A stretch of 27,757 bases of DNA from JBJXGE01 sp046154185 (GTDB lineage Bacteria > Planctomycetota > UBA8108 > UBA1146 > JAJFFE01). Below the pieces are notes generated by a model. The model saw only the letters and a list, made by a program, of their open reading frames with translations. It had not been told where the DNA came from and searched no databases. This document shows, piece by piece, positions 15,205 to 22,665 of this stretch. The translations under genes and the position numbers were made by a program. The first letter of the stretch is position 1. Every line of letters starts with the position of its first letter. Location of the stretch: positions 1 to 27,757 of the forward strand of contig JBJXGE010000023.1 in the NCBI GenBank assembly GCA_046154185.1. The letters run 5' to 3'.

Positions 15205-17241
15205 ATGACGCCGTGTCCGAATCGAACAACCCAGTTCCTCCGACGAAATGAATCACAGCCGGGAAGCACAGCGAATTCGTTCCGTCGCGTGCGCGCTCAC
15301 GGTCTGCTGAGTTTCTGTGTTTTGGCTGGGCTTGTGTTGGCAACCCAATTCGTCATCGCGCAAACGACCCCGCTCGACTCAAGTCCAGCAAGCGAGCGAG
15401 CGCCCGGTGCGTGGAGTTACGCGCACCACGCGGAGTGGATCACGCTCGACGAGGAACCGCACCAACTCGCGATCCTGTTGCAATCGGACTTGCTCGACTC
15501 GCAGGGTCGAGCGCCCTTGGAATTGACCGCACAGCTCGTTTCCATCTGCGTCGAATCGGGGCTCTCCAACTTCCGACTCGACGCCGCGAAGTATCGCGGA
15601 CTTTACCTGGCGTCTTGGCGACCCACTGTGGCGGACGCTGCCGATCGAGTTGCAAAGCGTGCAGCCGAATCGCGACTCGCTGAATTCGCACAAATAAATT
15701 GGACCGCGCCGGTCCTCCGCTATGGGAGTGTGCGCGTCATTCCGAAGCCGGAAGTCTTCGTGATTCTCGATGGCGCACCGCGAGTCGCAACATTCGGAGA
15801 TCTCGCCGCGGCGCACGGCCTCCGCGTGATCCGCGAATTCCCCGCTTTGGAACCGACGCTGCTCCTGCAGATCTGCGAACTACCTCGCGCGGTCTTCGAT
15901 TGCTGCGAGAATCTGCGCACGTGGCCCGGGGTCGCCCACGCGCATCCGAATTTCATACTCGAACTTGAGCCGTTTTCACCGCCGAATGATCCACTCTTCG
16001 GGCTCCAATGGGCGTTTGACAATGTCGGGCAAGTAGCCGGCGGCACTGTGGGCGCGGATGTGTCGGCGCTCGCCGCGTGGGAAATCACAACTGGATCGGC
16101 GGCGATCACAATCGCGATTCTCGATGAAGGTGTCGACGTCGATCATCCGGATTTGAGCGCAAACATGCTCGCGGGCTACGATGCAACGAACTCGCCATCG
16201 CCCGATGGCATTCCAGGCAACGCCGCCGCTTTCGATCCGCATGGCACGCTCTGCGCCGGGCTCGCGGCCGCCAGCGGCGACAACGGCATCGGCATCGCCG
16301 GGCTCGCGTGGAACGTCAAGATCTTGCCGGTGCGCATCGGCTACGGCAGCTACTGGACCGAGCCCGCTTGGGTGGTCGATGGAGTCACTTGGGCCGTCGA
16401 AAACGGCGCAGACGTATTGTCGAATTCTTGGGGTGGCGGACCGCCGACAGTGTCCGAGGAGAACGCTTTCATCTACGCGACATCCGCGGGACGCAACGGC
16501 TTGGGCGCTCCGGTTGTGTTCGCGGCGGGAAACTCCAACGATGATGCCGTGGCGTATCCGGCCGCCTTTCCGGTTTGCATCGCGATCGGCGCGACGAGTC
16601 CGTGCGACGAACGCAAAAGTCCGACGAGCTGCGACGGGATGACTTTTTGGGGCAGCAATTACGGCGCCGAACTGGATCTCGTGGCGCCCGGCGTCCTTTG
16701 TCCGTCAACCGACATCGCTGGAGCAGCGGGCTCTAGCAGCGGCGATACGCTCGACAATTTCTGGGGCACGTCCGCGGCTTGTCCGGTCGTGGCGGGCGGA
16801 ATTGCGCTCTTACTTTCCGTGGCGCCGCAGTTGTCCGAGCCCGAGGTTCGAGCGCTGCTCATCGCGAGTGCGGCCGATCTCGTCGGCCCGCTCGCCGAGG
16901 ATTCGCCGGGCTGGGATCCCTACATGGGACATGGCCGACTCGATGTGAATGCGCTCCTCGCGCTCGCGCCGATCGGAGCAACAACGTTCGTGCGCGGCGA
17001 CCCCGATCGATCGGGTGCCCCGCTCGACATCACCGATGCTATCGTGATCCTCGCGGCCCTTTTTCAAGGCGGCGTCTTGCCGTGCGCCGATGCCGCCGAC
17101 GTCGATGATTCAGGGGCGCTCGATCTCCCCGATGCGATCTATTTGCTCAACTACTTGTTCGCCGGCGGCCCATCGCCCGCCCAACCCTTTCCGATCGAGG
17201 GTTTCGACTCAACGCCCGACGCTCTGGGCTGCACGCCGTAG
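15205..17241 (+). CDS. Secreted subtilisin-like serine protease (S8) with dockerin-like C-terminus
   Basis: 678 residues. A long basic N-region is followed by a hydrophobic signal segment (LLSFCVLAGLVLATQFVIAQ, about 34-53). Residues about 60-265 are a propeptide-like region. The peptidase domain follows, with D307 (AILDEGVDVDHPDL), H346 (DPHGTLCAG), oxyanion N443 (FAAGNSNDD) and S523 (GTSAACPVVAGG): the catalytic triad is complete. The tail from about 595 is a dockerin-like module with calcium loops GDPDRSGAPLDITD (one residue longer than usual) and DVDDSGALDLPD, then LF.GG.SP. It should be an extracellular endopeptidase made as a zymogen. The ribosome binding site is weak (AAGG about 12 bases upstream). 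Its stop lies 12 bases from the convergent ferredoxin stop. The module is shared with the proteins at 823 and 4008. Confidence 0.93.
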   Translation: MTPCPNRTTQFLRRNESQPGSTANSFRRVRAHGLLSFCVLAGLVLATQFVIAQTTPLDSSPASERAPGAWSYAHHAEWITLDEEPHQLAILLQSDLLDSQGRAPLELTAQLVSICVESGLSNFRLDAAKYRGLYLASWRPTVADAADRVAKRAAESRLAEFAQINWTAPVLRYGSVRVIPKPEVFVILDGAPRVATFGDLAAAHGLRVIREFPALEPTLLLQICELPRAVFDCCENLRTWPGVAHAHPNFILELEPFSPPNDPLFGLQWAFDNVGQVAGGTVGADVSALAAWEITTGSAAITIAILDEGVDVDHPDLSANMLAGYDATNSPSPDGIPGNAAAFDPHGTLCAGLAAASGDNGIGIAGLAWNVKILPVRIGYGSYWTEPAWVVDGVTWAVENGADVLSNSWGGGPPTVSEENAFIYATSAGRNGLGAPVVFAAGNSNDDAVAYPAAFPVCIAIGATSPCDERKSPTSCDGMTFWGSNYGAELDLVAPGVLCPSTDIAGAAGSSSGDTLDNFWGTSAACPVVAGGIALLLSVAPQLSEPEVRALLIASAADLVGPLAEDSPGWDPYMGHGRLDVNALLALAPIGATTFVRGDPDRSGAPLDITDAIVILAALFQGGVLPCADAADVDDSGALDLPDAIYLLNYLFAGGPSPAQPFPIEGFDSTPDALGCTP

Positions 17242-17253
17242 CGGATTGCTGAT

Positions 17254-17583
17254 TTAAAAATTGTCGGTGGGATCCTTTGGCCCGGTCGGCTGTGCTCCAT
17301 CGTGTTGATTCGGCTCGCGCTCGCCAGCGGCAATGGCGTTTCGGTAGGCTGCACGCATCGCTTCATACTCGGCGTCGGTGATGTCGATTCCCTCGACGAC
17401 TTCGTCCCCGACGATTTCTTTGTGCAGTCGGATGAGAAACGGAATACACCATCCGCAGCCCGTGCCGGCGCCGAAGCAAGCCGAAACTTGCGAGGCGCGC
17501 GGCGGACGCTCGCGCGTGATGTAATTGACAATCTTGCGCTTGCTGATGTGAAAGCAGTAGCACAGCGTGCCGTCGAGATCCAT
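17254..17583 (-). CDS. BFD-like [2Fe-2S]-binding protein
   Basis: 109 residues from the ATG at 17583. The frame extends upstream to 17682, but the extra residues are atypical. The BFD (bacterioferritin-associated ferredoxin) fold uses four cysteines as C-x-C then C-x2-C; here they are C8 and C10 (LCYCFHISKRKIVNY) and C43 and C46 (GAGTGCGWCIPFL), with 32 residues between the pairs, which fits. The C-terminal 45 residues are acidic and variable, ending in a disordered Gln/Pro/Asp stretch. A small cytoplasmic electron carrier or iron-sulfur donor is likely. No bacterioferritin gene is adjacent, so a role in iron release from that store is not supported here. It is transcribed divergently from mqnB. 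Confidence 0.85.
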   Translation of the reverse strand: MDLDGTLCYCFHISKRKIVNYITRERPPRASQVSACFGAGTGCGWCIPFLIRLHKEIVGDEVVEGIDITDAEYEAMRAAYRNAIAAGEREPNQHDGAQPTGPKDPTDNF

Positions 17584-17706
17584 GTGCGCGAATTCTATCG
17601 AGATCGATGCGCAAAGGCACGATGGCCCGGCGAGACGCGCGCGGCCGCTTGCGAATCGCGACAGCGATGCAGATACTTGCAAGTCGCGACGCTCGTGAAC
17701 ATCGAA

Positions 17707-18381
17707 ATGAAGGCGACCTTGGTAAAGCCCGCGGCCACTCCTGTTTCGACACTTGTGCTCGTGCCGACTCGACTCGAACTCGATGGCATGGGCGGAGCGA
17801 GCGCGTTCGCCGCCGCGGATGTGCGGGTGGAGCTGTGTGGCTTCGGCCCCATCGCCGCCGCGGCGCGCTGCGCGACGCTCGTCGGTCAGTGCACGCCCCG
17901 GTTAGTGATTCTGGCCGGCGTCGCGGGCAGCTACGATCTCAGAGCGTTTCCGCTCGGCGCCGTTCGCGAATTGGCGTCGGTCGCCTTCGACGGTCTGGCG
18001 GGTACGGATTCCTTCCCGCAATGGGAGTCGGCCGGTGCAGATGTGATTCGTGATCGCCTTGCGCTGCGCCCTCAGGCGGCGCCAATCCCCGCCGCGCCCA
18101 CCGCGACCATCGAACTTGTAACGGTTCTCGCTCCCGCGCGAAGCGAAACGGAGGCCGACGCTCGACGGTCGCGGTTTCGCGGCGCGCTCGCCGAAGACAT
18201 GGAAGGCTTCGGTGTCGCGCTCGCGTGCGCACTCGGTCGTGTGCCCCTCTGCATCGTGCGCGGGGCCTCGAACTCCGTCGGCGAGCGGGACAAATCCCAG
18301 TGGCGAGTCACGGCCGCGCTCACCGCCGTCGCGCAACACGTCGAGCGCTTGCTGCGCTTGGCGACCAAGGACGGCCGTTGA
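17707..18381 (+). CDS. mqnB: Futalosine hydrolase
   Basis: 224 residues from the ATG at 17707. A GTG at 17695 is possible; the frame itself stays open further upstream, antisense to the ferredoxin gene. It belongs to the purine nucleosidase/phosphorylase (MTAN-like) fold: LVPTRLELDG, VILAGVAGSYD, AEDMEGFGVALAC (the M-E-G ribose/base contact) and CIVRGASNSVGERD. MqnB removes the base from (dehypoxanthinyl-)futalosine in the futalosine route to menaquinone. The adjacent mqnD homologue makes this much more likely than the related MTA/SAH nucleosidase. Stop and next start overlap by one base (TGATG), so translational coupling with mqnD is expected. Confidence 0.88.
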   Translation: MKATLVKPAATPVSTLVLVPTRLELDGMGGASAFAAADVRVELCGFGPIAAAARCATLVGQCTPRLVILAGVAGSYDLRAFPLGAVRELASVAFDGLAGTDSFPQWESAGADVIRDRLALRPQAAPIPAAPTATIELVTVLAPARSETEADARRSRFRGALAEDMEGFGVALACALGRVPLCIVRGASNSVGERDKSQWRVTAALTAVAQHVERLLRLATKDGR

Positions 18382-19289
18382 TGCGAAAGTTACGCGTCGG
18401 CATCTCGACGTGCCCGAACGACACATTCGCATTTCATGCCCTCATCGAGCGCAAGGTCGTCGCTCGAGATCTTAAATTCGAATTTGTGTTACTCGACGTC
18501 CAAGCGCTGAACGACGCGCTGAGCGCAGGCGAATTCGACATCGCCAAAGCGAGCTTTCACGCCGCGCTCCTCCTCAGCGATCGCATGGTCGTTTTGCCGG
18601 TCGGCGCCGCCGTCGGTTTCGGCGCCGGGCCGTTGTTACTGCGCGCTGCTCAGACCACACGCACGCTCGCGCGCCGCGGCACCACGGAGTTGCGCGGTGC
18701 GCCGCGAAGCGCTCGCAACGATACCGCGCAGGTCCCTTGGCCACGTGTTCTGTGTCCTGGCGCGAGCACGACGGCGACGCTGCTCTTCAAGATGTTCTTT
18801 GCGTACGAACCGGAGCCCGAGCACGTCGTGTTCTCATCGATCTTGCCGACCCTCGCGCGCGGCGAGGCGGACTTTGGTGTTTGCATTCACGAGGGTCGTT
18901 TCACCTACTCCGAGTACGGGCTCGAATGTGTGGCTGATCTCGGCTCGCTTTGGGAAATCGAGACGCAATCGCCGTTGCCGCTCGGCGGTCTCCTCGCCCG
19001 CCGCGCGCTCGAACCGACGACGCTGGATGCGGTGACGTGCGCGATTCGCGAATCACTTGACTATGCGACGCACCATCGCGCCGAAACATTTCAAACCATG
19101 AAGCGCTATGCGCAAGAACTCGAAGAGTCGGTGATCTGGGCGCACGTCGACTTGTACGTGAGCGCGTGGACGCGCGAGTTGGGTGAAGTCGGACGTCGTG
19201 CGCTCGCGGTCTTGTCCGCGCGTGCGCGCGCGACGGGAATCGTCCCGGACGCGCTGCCACAACTCGAAGTTTGGAATTGCGATCGGTGA
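18381..19289 (+). CDS. mqnD: 1,4-dihydroxy-6-naphthoate synthase
   Basis: 302 residues. Start ATG overlaps the mqnB stop by one base. It belongs to the periplasmic-binding-protein-like MqnA/MqnD fold. Motifs: STCPNDTFAFHALI near the N-terminus, FDIAKASFHAALLL, GASTTATLLFKMFF, and FGVCIHEGRFTYSEYGLE. MqnD converts cyclic dehypoxanthinyl futalosine to 1,4-dihydroxy-6-naphthoate, the precursor of menaquinone. The region of about residues 90-120 (TTRTLARRG and following, Arg/Ala-rich) looks like a small insertion relative to typical MqnD proteins. mqnA, mqnC and mqnE are not in this window, so they must lie elsewhere if the pathway is complete. Confidence 0.92.
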   Translation: MRKLRVGISTCPNDTFAFHALIERKVVARDLKFEFVLLDVQALNDALSAGEFDIAKASFHAALLLSDRMVVLPVGAAVGFGAGPLLLRAAQTTRTLARRGTTELRGAPRSARNDTAQVPWPRVLCPGASTTATLLFKMFFAYEPEPEHVVFSSILPTLARGEADFGVCIHEGRFTYSEYGLECVADLGSLWEIETQSPLPLGGLLARRALEPTTLDAVTCAIRESLDYATHHRAETFQTMKRYAQELEESVIWAHVDLYVSAWTRELGEVGRRALAVLSARARATGIVPDALPQLEVWNCDR

Positions 19290-19731
19290 GCGGAGCGCTC
19301 GCAAAGACAAGAGGGCGCGATCGCCGGAGATGTCTCCCCAGCAGTCGCGCCCTAGTGGTAGGGCAGGCCCGCCGCGAAACGGCGGGTGATCTTGAAGAAT
19401 GTTGCAGTTAGGCTCGCCGGCCCGAATTGCAGGAAGGATGCCAAGCCGTTCGTCGTTGTGAAATTTGCGTTCAAGTTACGGAGCCACGGTGTCTTGCCGC
19501 GACGCGGGCTGTTCCGCGAAGTCGCGCCGCCCAGCTCAGCCCTTGCTCGTTTTCGTAGCAGCGCGTGCTCGCGGCCGAACTTCCGCTGGCGCGCGAAACC
19601 GACGAGCGCCAGTTGCGGCGTCCGTCGGCGCGGCGGTCGTGGCGCGCGTCGCGTCTTCAGTACGCGCGAGGTTCCAGCGTACAATGCCGCCCGTTTGGGC
19701 GAACGCGTCCCACAAATCGTCAAACACCGAA
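19290..19731. other. Intergenic region with structured RNA candidate
   Basis: Positions 19312-19386 contain several hairpins, listed separately. The rest (19387-19731) has open frames on both strands that I do not recognise. No promoter hexamers of good quality were found. Confidence 0.45.
19312..19386 (+). ncRNA. Candidate structured RNA or attenuator (mutually exclusive hairpins)
   Basis: AGGGCGCGA (19312-19320) pairs with TCGCGCCCT (19345-19353), enclosing GGAGA/TCTCC (19326-19337). GCCCTA (19349-19354) can instead pair with TAGGGC (19359-19364), so the first stem and this one share bases 19349-19353 and exclude each other. A third hairpin, CCCGCCG (19368-19374) with CGGCGGG (19380-19386) and loop CGAAA, follows. 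There is no T-run, so a simple intrinsic terminator for mqnD is not established. It could be a leader element of the threonine aldolase gene or a 3' element of mqnD. The family is not recognised. Confidence 0.35.
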
Positions 19732-20817
19732 ATGGACGCCAAGCGACAAATGCCAGAACCCGCATTCGGCGCGCTCAGCACGGATTTCCGTTCTGACACG
19801 ATTACGCAGCCATCGCCGGCGATGTATAGCGCCATCGCGGACGCGCCGCTCGGCGATGATGTGTTCGGGGATGACATCACGACGAATGCGCTGGAAATGC
19901 AAGCCGCGCAACTGCTCGGCAAGGAAGCCGCGCTCTTCTTGCCGACGGGCACTATGGCGAATAGCGTCGCGATCGCAGTCGCCACGCGACCCGGCGATGA
20001 AATACTTGCGCTCGACGACTCTCACGTGTTTCTCAACGAACAAGCCGGCGCCGCGCGACTCTGGGGTGTGCAGACTCGAACGCTGAACGGGGTCGCCGGC
20101 TGCCCGGAACCTCCGGCGATCCTTGCGGCGATCCGGCCTAACGACATCCATGCGCCGCGCACGAGTCTCTTGTGCCTCGAGAATACGCACAATTTTCAAG
20201 GCGGTCGCGTCATCGCACCGAGCCGACTCGCCGCCATCCACGAACTTTGCCAAGTCCGCGCCTTGCATCTCCATTTGGACGGCGCGCGCCTCTTCAACGC
20301 GTGCGTGGCTGCCGGCGTCGGTCCGACTACTTTCACTTCGCACTGCGAGAGCGTGATGGTCAGTCTCTCGAAAGGCCTGCGTTGTCCGGCGGGCGCACTC
20401 TTGGCGGGCACGGCAAACTTTATCAAGGAAGCGCGGCGCGTCCGCAAAGTGCTCGGCGGAGGAATGCGGCAAACCGGGATCCTGGCGAGTTGCGGACGCG
20501 TGGCGCTTTCGACCGGAATCGAGAGTCTCGCGGAGGATCACTTGCGGGCGCGCGAATTGGCGGTCGGGCTGAGCCCAATCGCCGGCCTCGCAGTGAAACC
20601 CGACCCGCCCGAGACGAATATTCTGCTGGTCGACCTCGCGCCGGAACTTGCGCTCAAGCAAGGCGCGCTCCTCGCGCATCTCGAGGAGCACGAGGTCCGC
20701 GCCATCGCCCTTCGCGTCGGCCGCCTGCGCCTCGTCACGCACGCGCATATCACCCCGGACGGTGTCGCCCGCACCGTCGCCGCGTTTCGCTCCTATCGCG
20801 GAGTACGCAGCTCATGA
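19732..20817 (+). CDS. ltaE: Low-specificity L-threonine aldolase
   Basis: 361 residues from the ATG at 19732; an ATG 18 bases later is also possible, and neither has a clear ribosome binding site. It is a PLP-dependent fold type I enzyme. LSTDFRSDTITQPSPAM opens the domain, DDVFGDD is the conserved start of the family, LFLPTGTMANSVA binds the cofactor phosphate, LHLDGARLFNAC provides the PLP-contacting Asp and Arg, and the Schiff-base Lys is in SLSKGLRCPAGALL. It splits threonine or allo-threonine to glycine and acetaldehyde in the cytoplasm. The neighbouring sigma factor begins 121 bases after its stop. Related aminotransferase-like enzymes are possible but the motif set is that of the aldolases. 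Confidence 0.9.
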   Translation: MDAKRQMPEPAFGALSTDFRSDTITQPSPAMYSAIADAPLGDDVFGDDITTNALEMQAAQLLGKEAALFLPTGTMANSVAIAVATRPGDEILALDDSHVFLNEQAGAARLWGVQTRTLNGVAGCPEPPAILAAIRPNDIHAPRTSLLCLENTHNFQGGRVIAPSRLAAIHELCQVRALHLHLDGARLFNACVAAGVGPTTFTSHCESVMVSLSKGLRCPAGALLAGTANFIKEARRVRKVLGGGMRQTGILASCGRVALSTGIESLAEDHLRARELAVGLSPIAGLAVKPDPPETNILLVDLAPELALKQGALLAHLEEHEVRAIALRVGRLRLVTHAHITPDGVARTVAAFRSYRGVRSS

Positions 20818-20938
20818 GTGCTCCCCGGCTTGCGCGCGATCCAAGGTACGTCCTCTACGTCCGTCGACGAGCCCAGGTCGGCCATGCAATGTCGCGTTCA
20901 CGCAGCGCGAGTTCCGAAGCCGCGCCGAGGGTGGATAC

Positions 20939-21739
20939 TTGAAGCGACAGTTGAAGATCGCGCCCGAGACCGTGGGGCTTGAATCGGAGCGGGCTTCGCC
21001 GCCGGAATTGTCGTCGCAAGCCGTCGCACGGTTAGCGCCGCGCGAACCGGCAAAAAAAGGCGCGGTGGAACCAGCAGAAGAACCCGGAAAGAAATCCGGA
21101 GCGGAAGCCGGAGCGGAACCCGCGCCAACCGAGCCGACGCCGACGCCCACTGCGAGCTGCGTTCGTCCGGAGAGTGCGGTGGAAAGCGCAGCGGAGACTG
21201 CGGCGGTCATCGCGAGTCAACGCGGAGACGAGCAAGCGTTTGAGAGTTTGCTCACGAAGTACCACGGTCTGCTTTACAAGATCGCGCATCGGAAGACCAA
21301 CGATCGCGAGGACACCGAGGACATTTGCCAGGAGATCGCGTTTCACGCCTTTCGCTCGCTGCCGGCGCTGCGCGAACCGAAGGCGTTTCTCGGCTGGCTG
21401 ATTGCGCTCGCGCACAATCGCGCCAACCGATTCTGTCGCACGCGACAACGCCGCGGTCGAACCCTCGACGAAGCGCGTGATCTCGAGCGAGTGCGAGCGG
21501 CGCGCGATCAGCGCACGCTCGCGCGCGGAGAGAAGCCAGGCGAAGCACCGACCAACGAGCCGGTGCGCCAAATCGTGGCCAGCCTGCCAGAGGAGTACCG
21601 GCTCGCGTTGACTTGGAAGTACCTGGAGGGACTGACGTACGAGGTCATCGGCGAACGGCTGAAAATGTCCTTCCACCAGGTCGACTATCTGTTGCGCAAA
21701 GCGAAGCGCGCACTGCGCGATGCGATGCCGGCGCCGTGA
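20939..21739 (+). CDS. ECF-type RNA polymerase sigma factor
   Basis: 266 residues from a TTG start at 20939, chosen because GAGGG (20927-20931) is 7 bases upstream. The same frame stays open to 20648 but overlaps threonine aldolase, so the extension is rejected. The first 80 residues are a Glu/Ala/Pro/Lys-rich low-complexity tail. Sigma-70 region 2 follows (GDEQAFESLLTKYHGLLYKI, then DREDTEDICQEIAFHAF and the WLIALAHNRANRF segment), then a charged linker, then region 4 (LPEEYRLALTWKYLEGLTYE, then IGERLKMSFHQVDYLLRKAKR). It should recruit RNA polymerase to stress or surface-sensing promoters and be held inactive by the anti-sigma factor encoded 40 bases downstream. The long acidic/basic N-terminal extension is unusual for an ECF factor. 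Confidence 0.9.
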   Translation: MKRQLKIAPETVGLESERASPPELSSQAVARLAPREPAKKGAVEPAEEPGKKSGAEAGAEPAPTEPTPTPTASCVRPESAVESAAETAAVIASQRGDEQAFESLLTKYHGLLYKIAHRKTNDREDTEDICQEIAFHAFRSLPALREPKAFLGWLIALAHNRANRFCRTRQRRGRTLDEARDLERVRAARDQRTLARGEKPGEAPTNEPVRQIVASLPEEYRLALTWKYLEGLTYEVIGERLKMSFHQVDYLLRKAKRALRDAMPAP

Positions 21740-21779
21740 GAATGAGCTGGACGGAGTGGGATGATGCAAGGAGTCAGGG

Positions 21780-22613
21780 ATGAAAAAACGCCGACCGAGC
21801 GCCGCTCCCGAGACCGTTTTTTTTGACCAACGCGGCATCGAAGACCGTGAAGCGGACGTCACGGCGCAATCCGGCGCCGTTTGCGCGCCGTTCCGCGAGC
21901 GCCTGTCGCGTTACATCGATAGCGAACTGACGCCCGCCGAAATCGTGGCATTCGAAACGCACCTGCAGCGCTGTCTTGCGTGTCAGCGAGAACTGCTGGC
22001 TGAACAGCGAATGGTCGCGCAGGTCATCGACGCGCTCGAACCTTCAGCGCCGACCCACGCGCAAACCGAACGACTGCAGCGGGGTTTTCGCGCGGCGCTC
22101 GCCCGTGGAGCTGCGCAGACGAACTCCAGATCCTGGACCATTCAGGCGAGTTGGGCCGCCGCGGCCCTGGTGCTCATTTCGCTTGGACTGACCGCAATCT
22201 ATACGACGCCCGGAAAGAGTTCGGAAAGAACGAGCGACCGCGCGTTGGCCCGTCATTCGACTGCACCGGTTGCCGCGCCCGGCGTGGATGCCGACACGAG
22301 CATGCCGCCGACCGCCGAGTTCGATTCGTGGATGGATCCGCCGCCGGAGCAGGTCGCGAGCACCATTCTGCTCGGCGACCTCGACGCGGATGGCCAGTTC
22401 AGTGCCGCCGATGTCGCGTTGTTGCGAAGAGTCATCGATGGAATTCCGAGCAAGCCAGCGTGCGCGGCCGCCGGCGATTTCGATGGGGATCGTCACCTGA
22501 CACCGAGCGACCTCAGCATGGCGTCGCAGGCTCTCAGCACGCTGCTGAATTTTGACCGCTATTCCGAGTTGTCGCTCCACGACGGACTAGCATGCGCAAG
22601 CGTTTGTCCCTGA
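21780..22613 (+). CDS. Membrane anti-sigma factor with zinc-finger cytoplasmic and dockerin-like extracytoplasmic domains
   Basis: 277 residues; AAGGAG (21768-21773) 6 bases before the ATG fixes the start. The N-terminal zf-HC2 anti-sigma domain has C35, H61, C65 and C68 (H-x3-C-x2-C) and DSELTPAEIVAFETHLQRC. One transmembrane helix lies at about 124-142 (SWAAAALVLISLGLTAIY). The outer part, about 143-277, has a disordered linker and then two 12-residue calcium loops of dockerin/EF-hand type: D200-LDADGQFSAA-D211 and D233-FDGDRHLTPS-D244. The zf-HC2 part should bind the sigma factor encoded 40 bases upstream. The outer calcium-loop domain is probably the sensor or binding module. This combination is unusual. 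C-terminal cysteines (C272 and C276) may form a disulfide. Confidence 0.9.
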   Translation: MKKRRPSAAPETVFFDQRGIEDREADVTAQSGAVCAPFRERLSRYIDSELTPAEIVAFETHLQRCLACQRELLAEQRMVAQVIDALEPSAPTHAQTERLQRGFRAALARGAAQTNSRSWTIQASWAAAALVLISLGLTAIYTTPGKSSERTSDRALARHSTAPVAAPGVDADTSMPPTAEFDSWMDPPPEQVASTILLGDLDADGQFSAADVALLRRVIDGIPSKPACAAAGDFDGDRHLTPSDLSMASQALSTLLNFDRYSELSLHDGLACASVCP

Positions 22614-22665
22614 CTCAGCGGGTGTCTCAGCGAATGTTTTGTGAAGAGATCGCGTTGCAGAGAGA

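Noticed and set aside
19352..19765. Minus-strand frame of 137 codons with a fairly ordinary-looking C-terminal half
   Set aside because: It ends inside the hairpin region and its first half is Arg-rich shadow; I could not tie it to any family. It is the least certain rejection.
19720..20748. Minus-strand frame of 342 codons
   Set aside because: Antisense to threonine aldolase; no motif.
20648..20938. 97-codon upstream extension of the sigma factor
   Set aside because: It overlaps threonine aldolase in another frame and is Arg/Ser-rich; the TTG at 20939 has a ribosome binding site.
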